In this document: one piece after another, positions 29,008 through 37,611 of the stretch
Layout: every line of letters begins with the position of its first letter
Position numbering within the stretch: the first letter of the stretch is position 1
DNA from: Chrysophaeum taylorii
Lineage: Eukaryota > Sar > Pelagophyceae > Pelagomonadales > Pelagomonadaceae
Assembly: GCA_029834535.1 (NCBI GenBank)
Contig: JAQMWT010000321.1
Location: 1-41,814 of the forward strand
Direction: 5' to 3'
Length of the DNA stretch: 41,814 nucleotides
Program-made: the position numbers and the translations under genes
The notes under the pieces: generated by a model
The model's database searches: none
The model's input: only the letters and a program-made list of their open reading frames with translations
Told to the model about the DNA's origin: nothing

Positions 29008-30291
29008 ATGGCCGCCGCCGCCGCCAAGGGGAACCGCATCACGCGCGAACTGATACGGAAGCGCGCCGAGCACAACGAGTCGATCGTGTCGACCCTCGAG
29101 GAGCTGACGCTGCACCAGGAGGAACTCGTCGCGATCGATCCCGTCCTCGGGTCGTCGTGCCGGAAACTCAAGATCTTATACCTCCAGAACAACATCATCT
29201 CAAAGCTCGAGAATCTGCACCACCTCAAGGACCTCGAATACCTCAACGTGGCCCTCAACAACATCTCGAAGATTGAGGGCCTCGAGCGATGCGAGTTTCT
29301 CAAGCGCTTGGACGCGACGGTGAACTTTATCGACGTCGACGAGCTCGAGGAGAGCGTCGCGCACCTCGCAAAGAGGCTGCACCTGCGCGAGCTCTACATG
29401 ATGGGCAATCCCGCGCAGTTAAACTGGCCGGGCTTCCAGAACTACGTCGTCGCGCGCGTGCCCCAGCTCGCGCTCCTCGACGGCGTCGAGGTCACGCGCT
29501 CGATGCGCATCATCGCCGAGAGACAGCTCCCCCACTTGCGGCTCGAGCTCCGGGAGCTCGCCGCGCAGAAACGAGCCGAAAAGGCGGCGAAACCACCGGT
29601 AGAGGAGGAAAAGCCCTTCGACCCCGAAGAGGCCACGCCGTACACGCCCGAGGTCAGGACGGCCATGTACGAGGAGATCGCCGAGCAGAAGAAAGAGGAG
29701 GAGGCCCGCAAGGCACACATGCTTCCGCGCGAGCGAAACGCGGCCCGGGAGCAGCAAGTCGCCGTCGCCGAGACGAGAGCGGCCGAGGAGTCGGGCGAGA
29801 TCAGGCAGTGCAACCAGGGTAAGTGGGAGTTCCACTTTGACGAGGCCACCAAGCCCGGGTGCCTCCTGCTCGACGTGGCTATTGCGAGGCACCTCGACTC
29901 GTCCCTCATCGACCTCGACGTCCACCCTCGCTACGTCTCCGTCGTCATCAAGTCGAAGACCCTCCGCTTGAAGCTCCCGTTTGAAGTCCAGGCCGATGAC
30001 GCCAAGGCCCAACGATCAAAGACCACCGGCCACCTCCTCGTCATCATGCCCAAGCTCGATAAGGATGCCCCCCCCCTTTTCACGAAAAAGTTCACCGACG
30101 CGCCCAAGCCGACAGACGCGACGCTCGCGGCCAAAAAGTCGTCGTCGGCCGCCTCCTCTCGCGTCACCCGTCGCGCCGCGCCTGCGAGCATCGGAAGCAT
30201 GCTCCTCGCCGACGCGAAACGGCCTCCCACGGAGGCCGACTCCATGACGGCGGTCCGCACGACGAGGCGCGATGACCTCGCGCCCTCCTAA
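29008..30291 (+). CDS. DNAAF11: Axonemal dynein assembly factor DNAAF11 (LRRC6/TilB) homologue
   Basis: 427 residues from an ATG in a good Kozak context (CCACCATGG). Residues 1-25 (ITRELIRKRAEHNE) and LEELTLHQEEL match the start of LRRC6/TilB proteins. Leucine-rich repeats follow to about residue 125 (LKILYLQNNIISKLENL, LEYLNVALNNISKIEGL, LRELYMMGNPAQLNWPGFQNYV), with the LRR cap. A coiled, charged segment (residues 165-260) precedes a CS/p23-like domain at about 270-345 (WEFHFDEATKPGCLLLDV, LIDLDVHPRYVSVVIKSKTL). DNAAF11 works in the cytoplasm with chaperones to preassemble outer and inner arm dyneins, so this organism should build motile flagella. Divergent from the FMO gene. Confidence 0.93.
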   Translation: MAAAAAKGNRITRELIRKRAEHNESIVSTLEELTLHQEELVAIDPVLGSSCRKLKILYLQNNIISKLENLHHLKDLEYLNVALNNISKIEGLERCEFLKRLDATVNFIDVDELEESVAHLAKRLHLRELYMMGNPAQLNWPGFQNYVVARVPQLALLDGVEVTRSMRIIAERQLPHLRLELRELAAQKRAEKAAKPPVEEEKPFDPEEATPYTPEVRTAMYEEIAEQKKEEEARKAHMLPRERNAAREQQVAVAETRAAEESGEIRQCNQGKWEFHFDEATKPGCLLLDVAIARHLDSSLIDLDVHPRYVSVVIKSKTLRLKLPFEVQADDAKAQRSKTTGHLLVIMPKLDKDAPPLFTKKFTDAPKPTDATLAAKKSSSAASSRVTRRAAPASIGSMLLADAKRPPTEADSMTAVRTTRRDDLAPS

Positions 30292-30552
30292 TTAATCAAT
30301 AAATACGCGTGTGGTCTGAGTCTCCGGAGGGGGATTGAGGGCGCGTTCGTGATCTGTCGCCAGTTGCCACGGTCTTGAGCGAGGTAGTAGTACCACGGAT
30401 TCGTTGGTATGTGGGATCTGCGGAGTGATGTGTTGAGAACTACTATCTTCGAATCGTCGTTCTTGATGAGGCCGCGGACATTCTAACTCAAAGATCACAA
30501 CTTATAATTAAATGTCGTCAACTTCCTTTTGCGCCCCGAAGACCGATGATGC

Positions 30553-30944
30553 CGAGGACCGATGCCCGAGGACCGGTGCCCGAGGACCGATGCCCGAGGA
30601 CCGGTGCCCGAGGACCGGTGCCCGAGGACCGGTGCCCGAGGACCGATGCCCGAGGACCGATGCCCGAGGACCGGTGCCCGAGGGCCGATGCCCGAGGACC
30701 GATGCCCGAGGACCGATGCCCGAGGACCGATGCCCGAGGACCGATGCCCGAGGACCGATGCCCGAGGACCGGTGCCCGAGGACCGGTGCCCGAGGACCGA
30801 TGCCCGAGGACCGGTGCCCGAGGACCGATGCCCGAGGACCGATGCCCGAGGACCGGTGCCCGAGGGCCGGTGCCCGAGGACCGATGCCCGAGGACCGATG
30901 CCCGAGGACCGGTGCCCGAGGACCGATGCCCGAGGACCGGTGCC
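30553..30944. repeat. Minisatellite: 28 copies of a 14-bp unit with a two-state position
   Basis: The unit is CGAGGACCGRTGCC, repeated 28 times without length change (392 bp). Position 10 is A or G; from left to right the states are AGAGGGAAG, AAAAAAGGAG, AAGGAAGAG. Two units (at 30679 and 30861) also carry AGGG for AGGA. Since 14 is not a multiple of 3, every frame is open and gives a 14-residue repeat; these ORFs are not evidence of a gene. The plus frame of the macrodomain gene stays open through the repeat, but its likely ATG is downstream (31138). The array lies between DNAAF11 and the macrodomain gene. Confidence 0.98.
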
Positions 30945-31057
30945 CTCGCAAGGCGCGGGTTCAGGAGGCACCCTCCTCCATCACCGCGCGCAATCAGGGT
31001 TAGGGAGTAAGCTCAAAGGGGACGGGCCGGTGGCACAAGGAGGAAGAAACGCGCGAC

Positions 31058-31104
31058 AGGGTTTAGGGAATAAAGTCAAGGTTAATTATTATCGGGTAGG
31101 GTTT
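31058..31104 (+). promoter_or_regulatory. AGGGTTT motifs upstream of the macrodomain gene
   Basis: AGGGTTT (reverse complement of AAACCCT) occurs at 31058-31064, where it is extended to AGGGTTTAGGG, and at 31098-31104. They lie 34-80 bp before the ATG at 31138, a position similar to that of the motif at other genes of the window. Confidence 0.4.
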
Positions 31105-31137
31105 TGTTTGAAAATAGAGCAAACCGTCAGCACAAAG

Positions 31138-32016
31138 ATGGATGGTGTGTCTTGTGGGGGGGCAAGAAGGGATGAGGAGCCGGAAACGCAGCCTGTCGAA
31201 TCATCGCCCGTGAGGGTCGACTCCTCCTCCTCCTCCTCCTCGTCGTCGGAAGAGGATGAAGCGCGGGGGTCGAAGCGGCAGCTCGACCGAAAAGAAGGGT
31301 CCCGGAAGATGATTCGCGTGGAGGTCGAGCTCGAAGCGGTGAAGGAGAACGAGGTCGGCGTGATGCTCGAGTACGAACTTCCATTCGGGCGACTCGCGTG
31401 CAGCGTCGGATCGGTCGTCGATTTTTCTGGTGACGCGATCGTGAACGCTGCCAACGCTGCTTGTTTGGGGGGCGGCGGGGTCGACGGGGCCGTCAGTCGC
31501 GCGGGCGGGGTGTCGCTCCTGCGGGCGCGCGAGGCCCTGCCGGTCGTCTCGGGCGAGGACGTACGATGCCGCGTCGGCGATGCCGTCGCCACCGTCGCCG
31601 GCGACCTCGCCGCGCGCTGGTGCATTCACGCGGTCGGACCGAACTACGACCGCCTCGCGCGCCGCGACGACGAAGAAGCCCTCCGCCGCGGCGACGCATA
31701 TCTCGCGGCTGCCTATTCGAACGCGATGCGCCGCGCGAAAGAACTCGAAGCGCGGACCGTGGCCTTCTCTCTCCTCTCGGCTGGTATCTTCCGCGGGTCC
31801 AGGTCGCTCCGGCACGTTCTCCGGATCGGCGTCAACGCCGTTTCCAAATCATCCTACCCGGGACTCGCCAAGGTCCACCTCGTCGCCTTCACGCGCGCCG
31901 AGCGCAGCGACCTCCTTGCCGCCGCTGCCCAGGTCTTCGGCCGTCGCGCGATCGTCCCAGACCCCTCGCCTCCCGTCGCCGGGCCGCCAGTCCAAGTACC
32001 CCTTTCAGGAGAATGA
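31138..32016 (+). CDS. Macrodomain protein
   Basis: 292 residues from ATG 31138. After an acidic, Ser-rich leader (about 60 residues with a nine-Ser run), residues about 90-265 are a macrodomain: DFSGDAIVNAANAACLGGGG (the conserved DAIVNAAN and Gly-rich loop), VDGAVSRAGG, the central CIHAVGPNYD and AFSLLSAGIFRGSRSL (the second ligand loop). Key Asn residues of hydrolysing MacroD-type domains are present in the first loop. Macrodomains bind or remove ADP-ribose; this one could be a mono-ADP-ribosyl hydrolase acting in the cytosol or nucleus. The open frame reaches back through the minisatellite, but those residues are repeat-derived. It is tail-to-tail with the FKBP gene, 46 bp apart. Confidence 0.88.
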   Translation: MDGVSCGGARRDEEPETQPVESSPVRVDSSSSSSSSSEEDEARGSKRQLDRKEGSRKMIRVEVELEAVKENEVGVMLEYELPFGRLACSVGSVVDFSGDAIVNAANAACLGGGGVDGAVSRAGGVSLLRAREALPVVSGEDVRCRVGDAVATVAGDLAARWCIHAVGPNYDRLARRDDEEALRRGDAYLAAAYSNAMRRAKELEARTVAFSLLSAGIFRGSRSLRHVLRIGVNAVSKSSYPGLAKVHLVAFTRAERSDLLAAAAQVFGRRAIVPDPSPPVAGPPVQVPLSGE

Positions 32017-32062
32017 ATGAGTCCTCCTGACGCCGCTACGCGCCAGCACCTCGATGAGTTGT

Positions 32063-33631
32063 TTAGAAGAAGGTGCTCGTCGAGTCCGTGAAAGCAGCGC
32101 CCCCCCCCTCTTCGGTGATGTAGACGTCCCCCGTGAGCACCGACGTATTATTGGTGGAGGCCACCGTGGCGGTCGCCGACCGATCATCGTCTCCGAGGGG
32201 GACGGTCCCCCTTTCTTCTTCTTCGTACGGAAACTCCGTGAGATCCCGGGGCTGGATCAGAGGCTTGATCCAGGGGGGTCGACGCTTCATGCGGAGGAGC
32301 TCGAGGTCGAAGATGAGGGTCGAGTTCGGGGGGACGAGGGGCTCGAGGCCGGCGGCTCCGTACGCGTATTCCGCCGATACGGTGAGCGTCGACCTTTCGC
32401 CGAAGGACATTTGGACGAGGCCGCGGTCGACGCCGAGGACGACCTGCCCAACGCCGAGGACGAATTCGAGCGGGAGTTTTTTCCGCCTCGTGTTCTCGAT
32501 CTCGGTACCCGAGTCTTTCACGCGGCACACGCAGTGGCACCTCACGACGTCCCCAATCTCGGGAAAGGTCGCCTCGTCGCCCGGGTACGCGACCTGGATC
32601 TGGACGTTCGCGCGATCTTTCTCCAATTCCAGGAGCTCGTCCTCCGTTGGCAGGAGGTCGTTCTCGTCGGCGACCTCGCGGTAGTCCCTTTCGATCGGGG
32701 GGTTTCCCCCCTCCCCCTCCTCCTCCTCTCGACGAAAATCTTCGTCGGACTCGTCGTCGTCGTCGTCGTCGTCCGCGTCGTCCAATTCGCTCTTCTGGTC
32801 GTCGTCGGGGTCGCCGCCCGCCTGCTGGATCTCGTACCTCCGTCGGTACTTGCGCAGCGCGACCTCGATTTTGCGCTGGTGTATTCGCTTCGTAATCCCG
32901 AGCTCGGCAAAGTCGTCCTCGTCCATGTTGAGGAGGAGCAGGCCGTCGACGCGCTCCTCGACGAGCGACGGCACGTGCTCGTCCAGTTCCATGTCCATGA
33001 ACCACGCGACCACCTGCTCGTTGCGCCATTCGTCCAGATTCTTCGACCGCTTCGCACCCTTGAGGGCCTCGGCCATGCGCCGCAGCCGCACCTCCCGTCC
33101 GAGCTCGTTGAACCTCTCGATCTTCGCGCGAGCGATCTCCGCGTCCTTCGCCTCGAGCTGCTGCTTGAGCGCCTCGATCTGCCGGTCGCGCTCTAGCATG
33201 AGTTTAGAATCACCTCCGAGCGCCACCTCGACCCCGGGATCTTCCCACTTGGTGTCGCGCGTGCGCGTGTTGACGTAGTAAAAATCTCCCGTCTCGGGGT
33301 CGTACTCCTTCCGATATATTTCCTTCGCCGCCAGTCGCGCCACCAATCTCGCAAATCGACTACGAAACATCCCCTGGACAACGATCGCCGCGCGCACGGC
33401 CGCTTTGTCGGTACGGTAGGGTGGCAAAGACCGCAGCACGAGGGGCTTCTCCCACGTGCTCGCTTGCGTCGCCTTGTTGTAGTAAAAGTACTCACCGCTC
33501 TCCGCGTCGAATCCAATCTCCCACGTGCGACGCGCGACGCGCATCACTTTCGACGCGGCAGCCGCGCGCCGCCACAACCCCTGGATCTTCCGAGCGCTCA
33601 AATCATCATCATCATCATCATCCTCCGCCAT
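32063..33631 (-). CDS. IQ-WW-IQ-WW-SAM-FKBP multidomain protein
   Basis: 522 residues from ATG 33631 (an upstream TTG codon is less likely). In order: an Asp run; IQ-like helix (LSARKIQGLWRRAA, residues 11-24); WW domain 34-65 (WEIGFDAESGEYFYYN, ASTWEKP); second IQ (AAIVVQGMFRSRFARL); second WW 103-133 (EYDPETGDFYYVNTRT, WEDP); coiled coil 143-185; SAM domain about 203-265 (VVAWFMDMELDEHVPSLVEE, DGLLLLNMDEDDFAELGI); acidic linker; FKBP-type prolyl isomerase about 350-455 (LEFVLGVGQVVLGVDRGLVQ, SAEYAYGAAGL, LVPPNSTLIFDLELL). Calmodulin, proline-rich ligands, oligomers and prolyl bonds could all be engaged. WW modules here resemble those of flagellar and cytoskeletal scaffold proteins. Confidence 0.88.
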   Translation of the reverse strand: MAEDDDDDDDLSARKIQGLWRRAAAASKVMRVARRTWEIGFDAESGEYFYYNKATQASTWEKPLVLRSLPPYRTDKAAVRAAIVVQGMFRSRFARLVARLAAKEIYRKEYDPETGDFYYVNTRTRDTKWEDPGVEVALGGDSKLMLERDRQIEALKQQLEAKDAEIARAKIERFNELGREVRLRRMAEALKGAKRSKNLDEWRNEQVVAWFMDMELDEHVPSLVEERVDGLLLLNMDEDDFAELGITKRIHQRKIEVALRKYRRRYEIQQAGGDPDDDQKSELDDADDDDDDDESDEDFRREEEEGEGGNPPIERDYREVADENDLLPTEDELLELEKDRANVQIQVAYPGDEATFPEIGDVVRCHCVCRVKDSGTEIENTRRKKLPLEFVLGVGQVVLGVDRGLVQMSFGERSTLTVSAEYAYGAAGLEPLVPPNSTLIFDLELLRMKRRPPWIKPLIQPRDLTEFPYEEEERGTVPLGDDDRSATATVASTNNTSVLTGDVYITEEGGGAAFTDSTSTFF

Positions 33632-33657
33632 AGTTTCGTTTCGTTCGTTGCACAACC

Positions 33658-33664
33658 AGGGTTT
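33658..33664 (-). promoter_or_regulatory. AAACCCT motif upstream of the FKBP gene
   Basis: On the minus strand AAACCCT lies 27 bp before the ATG at 33631, next to a TTTAAA tract. It is one of several start-proximal copies in the window. Confidence 0.4.
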
Positions 33665-33832
33665 AAATAAAGGTCGACAGCTTTTTTAGAGGGGGCGGTC
33701 GGTGGGTGGCATGAGGGTTTTAGTTCTTAACACCTTGTCGCTCTGCCTGCTGCCTGCCTGCCAGCCTGCTAAGAGGGTGCCCACGGCAGGATGTTCGCTC
33801 AGCACGAGCGTGCGATAATAGCCCTGCCCTCA

Positions 33833-34534
33833 TCAAAGGTCGTCGTCCTCGTCCTCCTCCACCGCCTGGGTCGCCCCGGCCTCCTGGGACTTGAGGAAGC
33901 GCTGGATCGCGACTTCGGTCTCGGCGTCGCGCTCGAAATCCCTCGAGCCGAGGAGTTTGTAGTTGCACCCGGGAATAACGCAGTCTTTTTGCGTACTAAA
34001 ATAGCTGTCGACGGTGACCTTGGAGTAGATGTGGCCGCACTTTTTGGACCGCATGGGCTTGTCGAAGAATTTCTGCGTAAACGGATCTTTGAGCGAGGCC
34101 TCAGTCATCTCCTGAGACTCGTCGATCAAGCACTCTTCGTCTTCCTCGCCCACCAACACGGGCCGGACCACGCGCTGGATTCGCTTGTACTGCGAGTCGT
34201 TTTCGACCTTGCGCTCGAGGCCTCCCAGCTTTGATGCCATCGCTGTCTCGAGCAGGTTATCGAAAAACTCGACGGCGTCTTCGCCCTCGTCGGCATCGGC
34301 CGGCAGACCCTCGAGCGATTCTAGAAACGCGTCGATCGTCAACTTGACGCCAATCGCGTCCCTCAACACCTTCACGAGCCCCTCCAACGTCTGCTTCCGA
34401 GCCTCGTCGCCCAGCTCCTTCATGTTCACGACTTGTTTGGCTAAATCCAACACTTTACCGCGCAGATTCAACGTCCCCTCGTGGTATTTCGCCTCGGCGC
34501 TCTTGATCGCGCTCACGGCCCCCGACCGCGGCAT
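33833..34534 (-). CDS. NSE2: NSE2/MMS21-like SP-RING SUMO E3 ligase of the SMC5/6 complex
   Basis: 233 residues from ATG 34534. The N-terminal half is helical, as expected for the coiled-coil part that binds the SMC5 arm. Residues about 145-205 form the SP-RING: MTEASLKDPFTQKFFDKPM, KCGHIYSKVTVDSYF and CVIPGCNYKLL, which supplies the C-H-C-C zinc ligands found in NSE2 (C-x-H ... C-x4-C). An acidic tail follows. NSE2 attaches SUMO to repair and cohesin proteins in the nucleus within SMC5/6. Length and domain order match small NSE2 orthologues. AGGGTTTAGGG lies 37 bp upstream of the start, in the 34571 motif. Confidence 0.88.
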   Translation of the reverse strand: MPRSGAVSAIKSAEAKYHEGTLNLRGKVLDLAKQVVNMKELGDEARKQTLEGLVKVLRDAIGVKLTIDAFLESLEGLPADADEGEDAVEFFDNLLETAMASKLGGLERKVENDSQYKRIQRVVRPVLVGEEDEECLIDESQEMTEASLKDPFTQKFFDKPMRSKKCGHIYSKVTVDSYFSTQKDCVIPGCNYKLLGSRDFERDAETEVAIQRFLKSQEAGATQAVEEDEDDDL

Positions 34535-35583
34535 CGGTACTGTTCAAACCTGTTTCGAACAACAATATCCAGGGTTTAGGGTCAAAGGGCTGTGAGGGTA
34601 AGGCTCTATCCGTAAGGAGGCAGGATTCGTTTTTCAGAGCGCGCGCGCGGGGTGAGCGAGGCGAGAGCAGAGCGGGGTGAGCAGGGGAGGAGGGACATAA
34701 AGACGGAGACGCAGGTCGAGCGTAGAGGTGGGCGGTAGAGCCCGCGCCTAGTTGTCCGTGAGGAATGGCGGGTCGCAGTGGGCGGCAGAGTGCTGTGGCA
34801 GTAACGCCCATTTCCCCCACTTGCCTGCCTGCCACCTGACTTACCCTGATTGTTGCCCTGGTACTGACCTTGCAATTATGGGGGGGGGTGTCATCTTGAC
34901 ACCCTCACCTGCGCTTCCACCGAACCCAATGCACCAGGTATTTGTGTTGCTTTCTTGCTGTCTTCTTGATATTACCCTCATTTGATTGTCCGATTTCGTG
35001 ATGGCGTGAGGTATTACGCTGAGATCGGGCGTGTGGCTTCACCCGCGGTTCGGGTTGGGAGAAAGGGTTGTTGAGGCCCCCGGTCCGGCCACGAGGGGCG
35101 GGTATCTGAGAAAACCACTACAGTGGTCTCAGAAACGGGAATCGATAGTCCAACTCCCGGAATATCGATCTCCTGTTTTTCGGCGGCGAGTCGGTTCGTA
35201 ACGGTCGAGTGAGTGCGAAGCCGACGCATTTGTGGGGAAGATCCAGAGGATCACGGGTACCGCCGCGGGGTTCATTTTACGTGATTCGGATCGAACGGGG
35301 AGCGGAGTCACTACGACTCATTTTGCATACTTTTGCATATCGTAAGGCATTGTTATAAGTCCTAACCTAGCTCGCGCGAGGCAGACCACCTCCCCGACGG
35401 CGAGCGACAGCACCGGGAATGCCGCCCATAGTCTTCACGCGCAAGGCAAGTACTTCCGTAAGACCAGCGCACCGGTACAGCGCGCAGTCAGACGGCTGCC
35501 GGCAATTGTCGTCTGACGAAAAGAATACAGCAAGTGAGTTGTGAGCGTCCGGATCAAACCTATTATCCGGGCAAAGCGCGGTC
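34535..35583. other. Intergenic region and possible leader of element 2
   Basis: No gene is supported. AGGGTTTAGGG lies at 34571-34581. A purine-rich GAGCGAGGCGAGAGCAGAG tract occurs at about 34652-34700. A perfect 8-bp stem with a 15-nt loop lies at 35487-35517 (GTCAGACG / CGTCTGAC), about 70 bp before the first Gag codon, and could belong to the element's leader. I could not identify an LTR or a primer binding site. Confidence 0.5.
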
Positions 35584-37611
35584 ATGGCAGAGAGGCCAAT
35601 GACAGAACGACCGCAGTGGTTTCGGGACGCACAGGAGCATCTGCAACGATTCAGTGCAGGGACTCCGTTTGCGTCTATTGGAAGAGCACCGTTCAGTACG
35701 CCCTTTCAACGGCCGGAAGCCGAGGAAAGTGGCATCGGAAGAGAGGCAAGATCATCTGATAGCCTCGACAGCCCCCCAAGCGCGGTCATCCTTCCGGATC
35801 CACGCGCCGGCGAAGGGGGAGTTACGGTTGCGCCAGACGCAACTTCAAGACCGGGTGAGCCGACGTTCCAGTACGCACGACCCTACGAACGTGCGATGAA
35901 TGCTACGGAGTCATCTCGAGCGGAACCCGGACCGTTTACGGCGATGCGTGGACCAGAGGAGAGTGCACCTCCTAGGCCACCATCTGCGAATACGAGAGCG
36001 ACAGATTTTCGCGTGGATGTCGACCCCGAGGTTCTGCAGACCATCGCCGAACGATTCGAGATGCACCAGTCGCAGATCGAGCAAGTCATACTTGAACTTG
36101 AGAACACCCGCCGCGACGCTCAACAACAACGCTCAGAAGTGGAGCGGCAGCGGATCGACAACGATCGACTTCGATGAATGGTGGAGAAATCCATGCGGGC
36201 GCATGCTCGAGAGGCACGGCCAACCTCTCCGAATGCTACGCGTGTTACGCCCGACGACGATGATGACGCTGTATCGGCACTGACCGACGATCAGCCACCG
36301 CGAAGTCGACCGGAGCCTACCCCGCACCATCATACTGACCCCGGTTCGGCGCGTCCTCGTGACGAAGAAGAGATACTTCGTGTCAAGAAGGGAGCTGCTG
36401 GTATGACACGTATCACATTTTCGAATCTCACGGGGCAAATTACCAAGGACCGTGATGAGGTGGACGCGTGGTGGATGCAATTGCGGCGTATGATGGAAGG
36501 CAAGATTGATAAACCTTCAATAGCGATGAATGTGATTGGAGGCGAGTATCAACTCACCCCTATGGAAGCTTATCGCAAGTGGGAAGCTGAACGGCCGCAG
36601 ATGTGGAAACAATACAAGGATGGGACCATCACACTGAAAGAGTTGCGCCAGCATGATGAGGACTGTCTGGATGCTATGCAAGAGGCGACGAAGCTTCCTT
36701 GTCCACCTCGGGCTACGGTTGAGGAGCTTGAACGTGAATGGTTCAATTTACGGCAGGGGAATTTGTCATTGAATAAGTATATTGCGCGATGGGTGCAGAA
36801 ATTCGGCAAGTGGAGAGCAATGTCAGGTCGCGATACTGATCCGGCTGCGTTCCGTTCGCACTTCATTGCCGGTCTCAATTCTGAGCGCTTGCGGACGAGC
36901 GTCGAACTTGCTCAGGTCGTCGAACTTGCTCAGGCCTCACCGCATATGAAAGCATCTACTCTCACCCTCAACGATGTCATTCAATTGACCATCTAGATTT
37001 CCAAAATTCTGGAAGCCAACCCTACTGCCAACATCGAAGAGGCGATTAAGAAGGAGAAGGGAAAGGAGCGCGCACCACGGATGAGGAGAGAGCAGCAGCA
37101 GCAGAGGCAGCAGTTGCAGCCAGTCCAACGGGTTGGTTATGTTACTGATTCGGGAGTTGGAACCTGGCTACCACAGGGGATAGATAACCATACGCGTCAA
37201 GCAATTACGACGTGCCTCAGTTGCGGCCGGCATGGTAGTTTTAACCATGACAATGGTGTGTGTCCTGTGCCGGACAATCCCTCGAGGAAGAGGCGCGCTG
37301 TTCAGACGTTGACGAATGCAGGTTTTCCAGCAACGCCAGAGGGACAGGAGCAATACCGACGGACGCTTTTAGCTGCAGCAGGACAGGCTTCAGTGACTCA
37401 GCTAGCGCCGCGCGTTGTGCAACAGCCGCAGGTGGTCTACACAGCAGCACAGGTGCCAGGTGCAGGTGTTGTTGTTGGTTTGGTTGCAGGCACTCAACAG
37501 CCGGTGGTCCGAAGGCAGCCCGCAGTGCAGCGGACCGCTCAGACCTCGGTGCGCCTGGAGGATCTGACTACGGCTCTCAACACGATGAACTTGATTCGTC
37601 AGGCGCAGTAG
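35584..37611 (+). pseudogene. Gag region with zinc knuckle (element 2)
   Basis: One frame, interrupted by TGA at 36175 and TAG at 36994. The N-terminal part is Pro/Arg-rich and ends in a coiled coil (EQVILELENTRRDAQQQ). The central part matches the retrotransposon Gag core: FSNLTGQITKDRDEVDAWWM, LEREWFNLRQGNLSLNKYI, FRSHFIAGLNSERL. The C-terminal part, after the TAG, has a Gln/Arg-rich segment and a zinc knuckle-like CLSCGRHGSFNHDNGVC, spaced CX2CX7HX4C, three residues longer than the standard CX2CX4HX4C. Gag packages element RNA. The stop codons each lie one C-to-T change from a sense codon. Confidence 0.8.

Noticed and set aside
30495..31010. Several ORFs on both strands in the minisatellite
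   Set aside because: A 14-bp unit without stops keeps all frames open; the translations are periodic and follow from the repeat.
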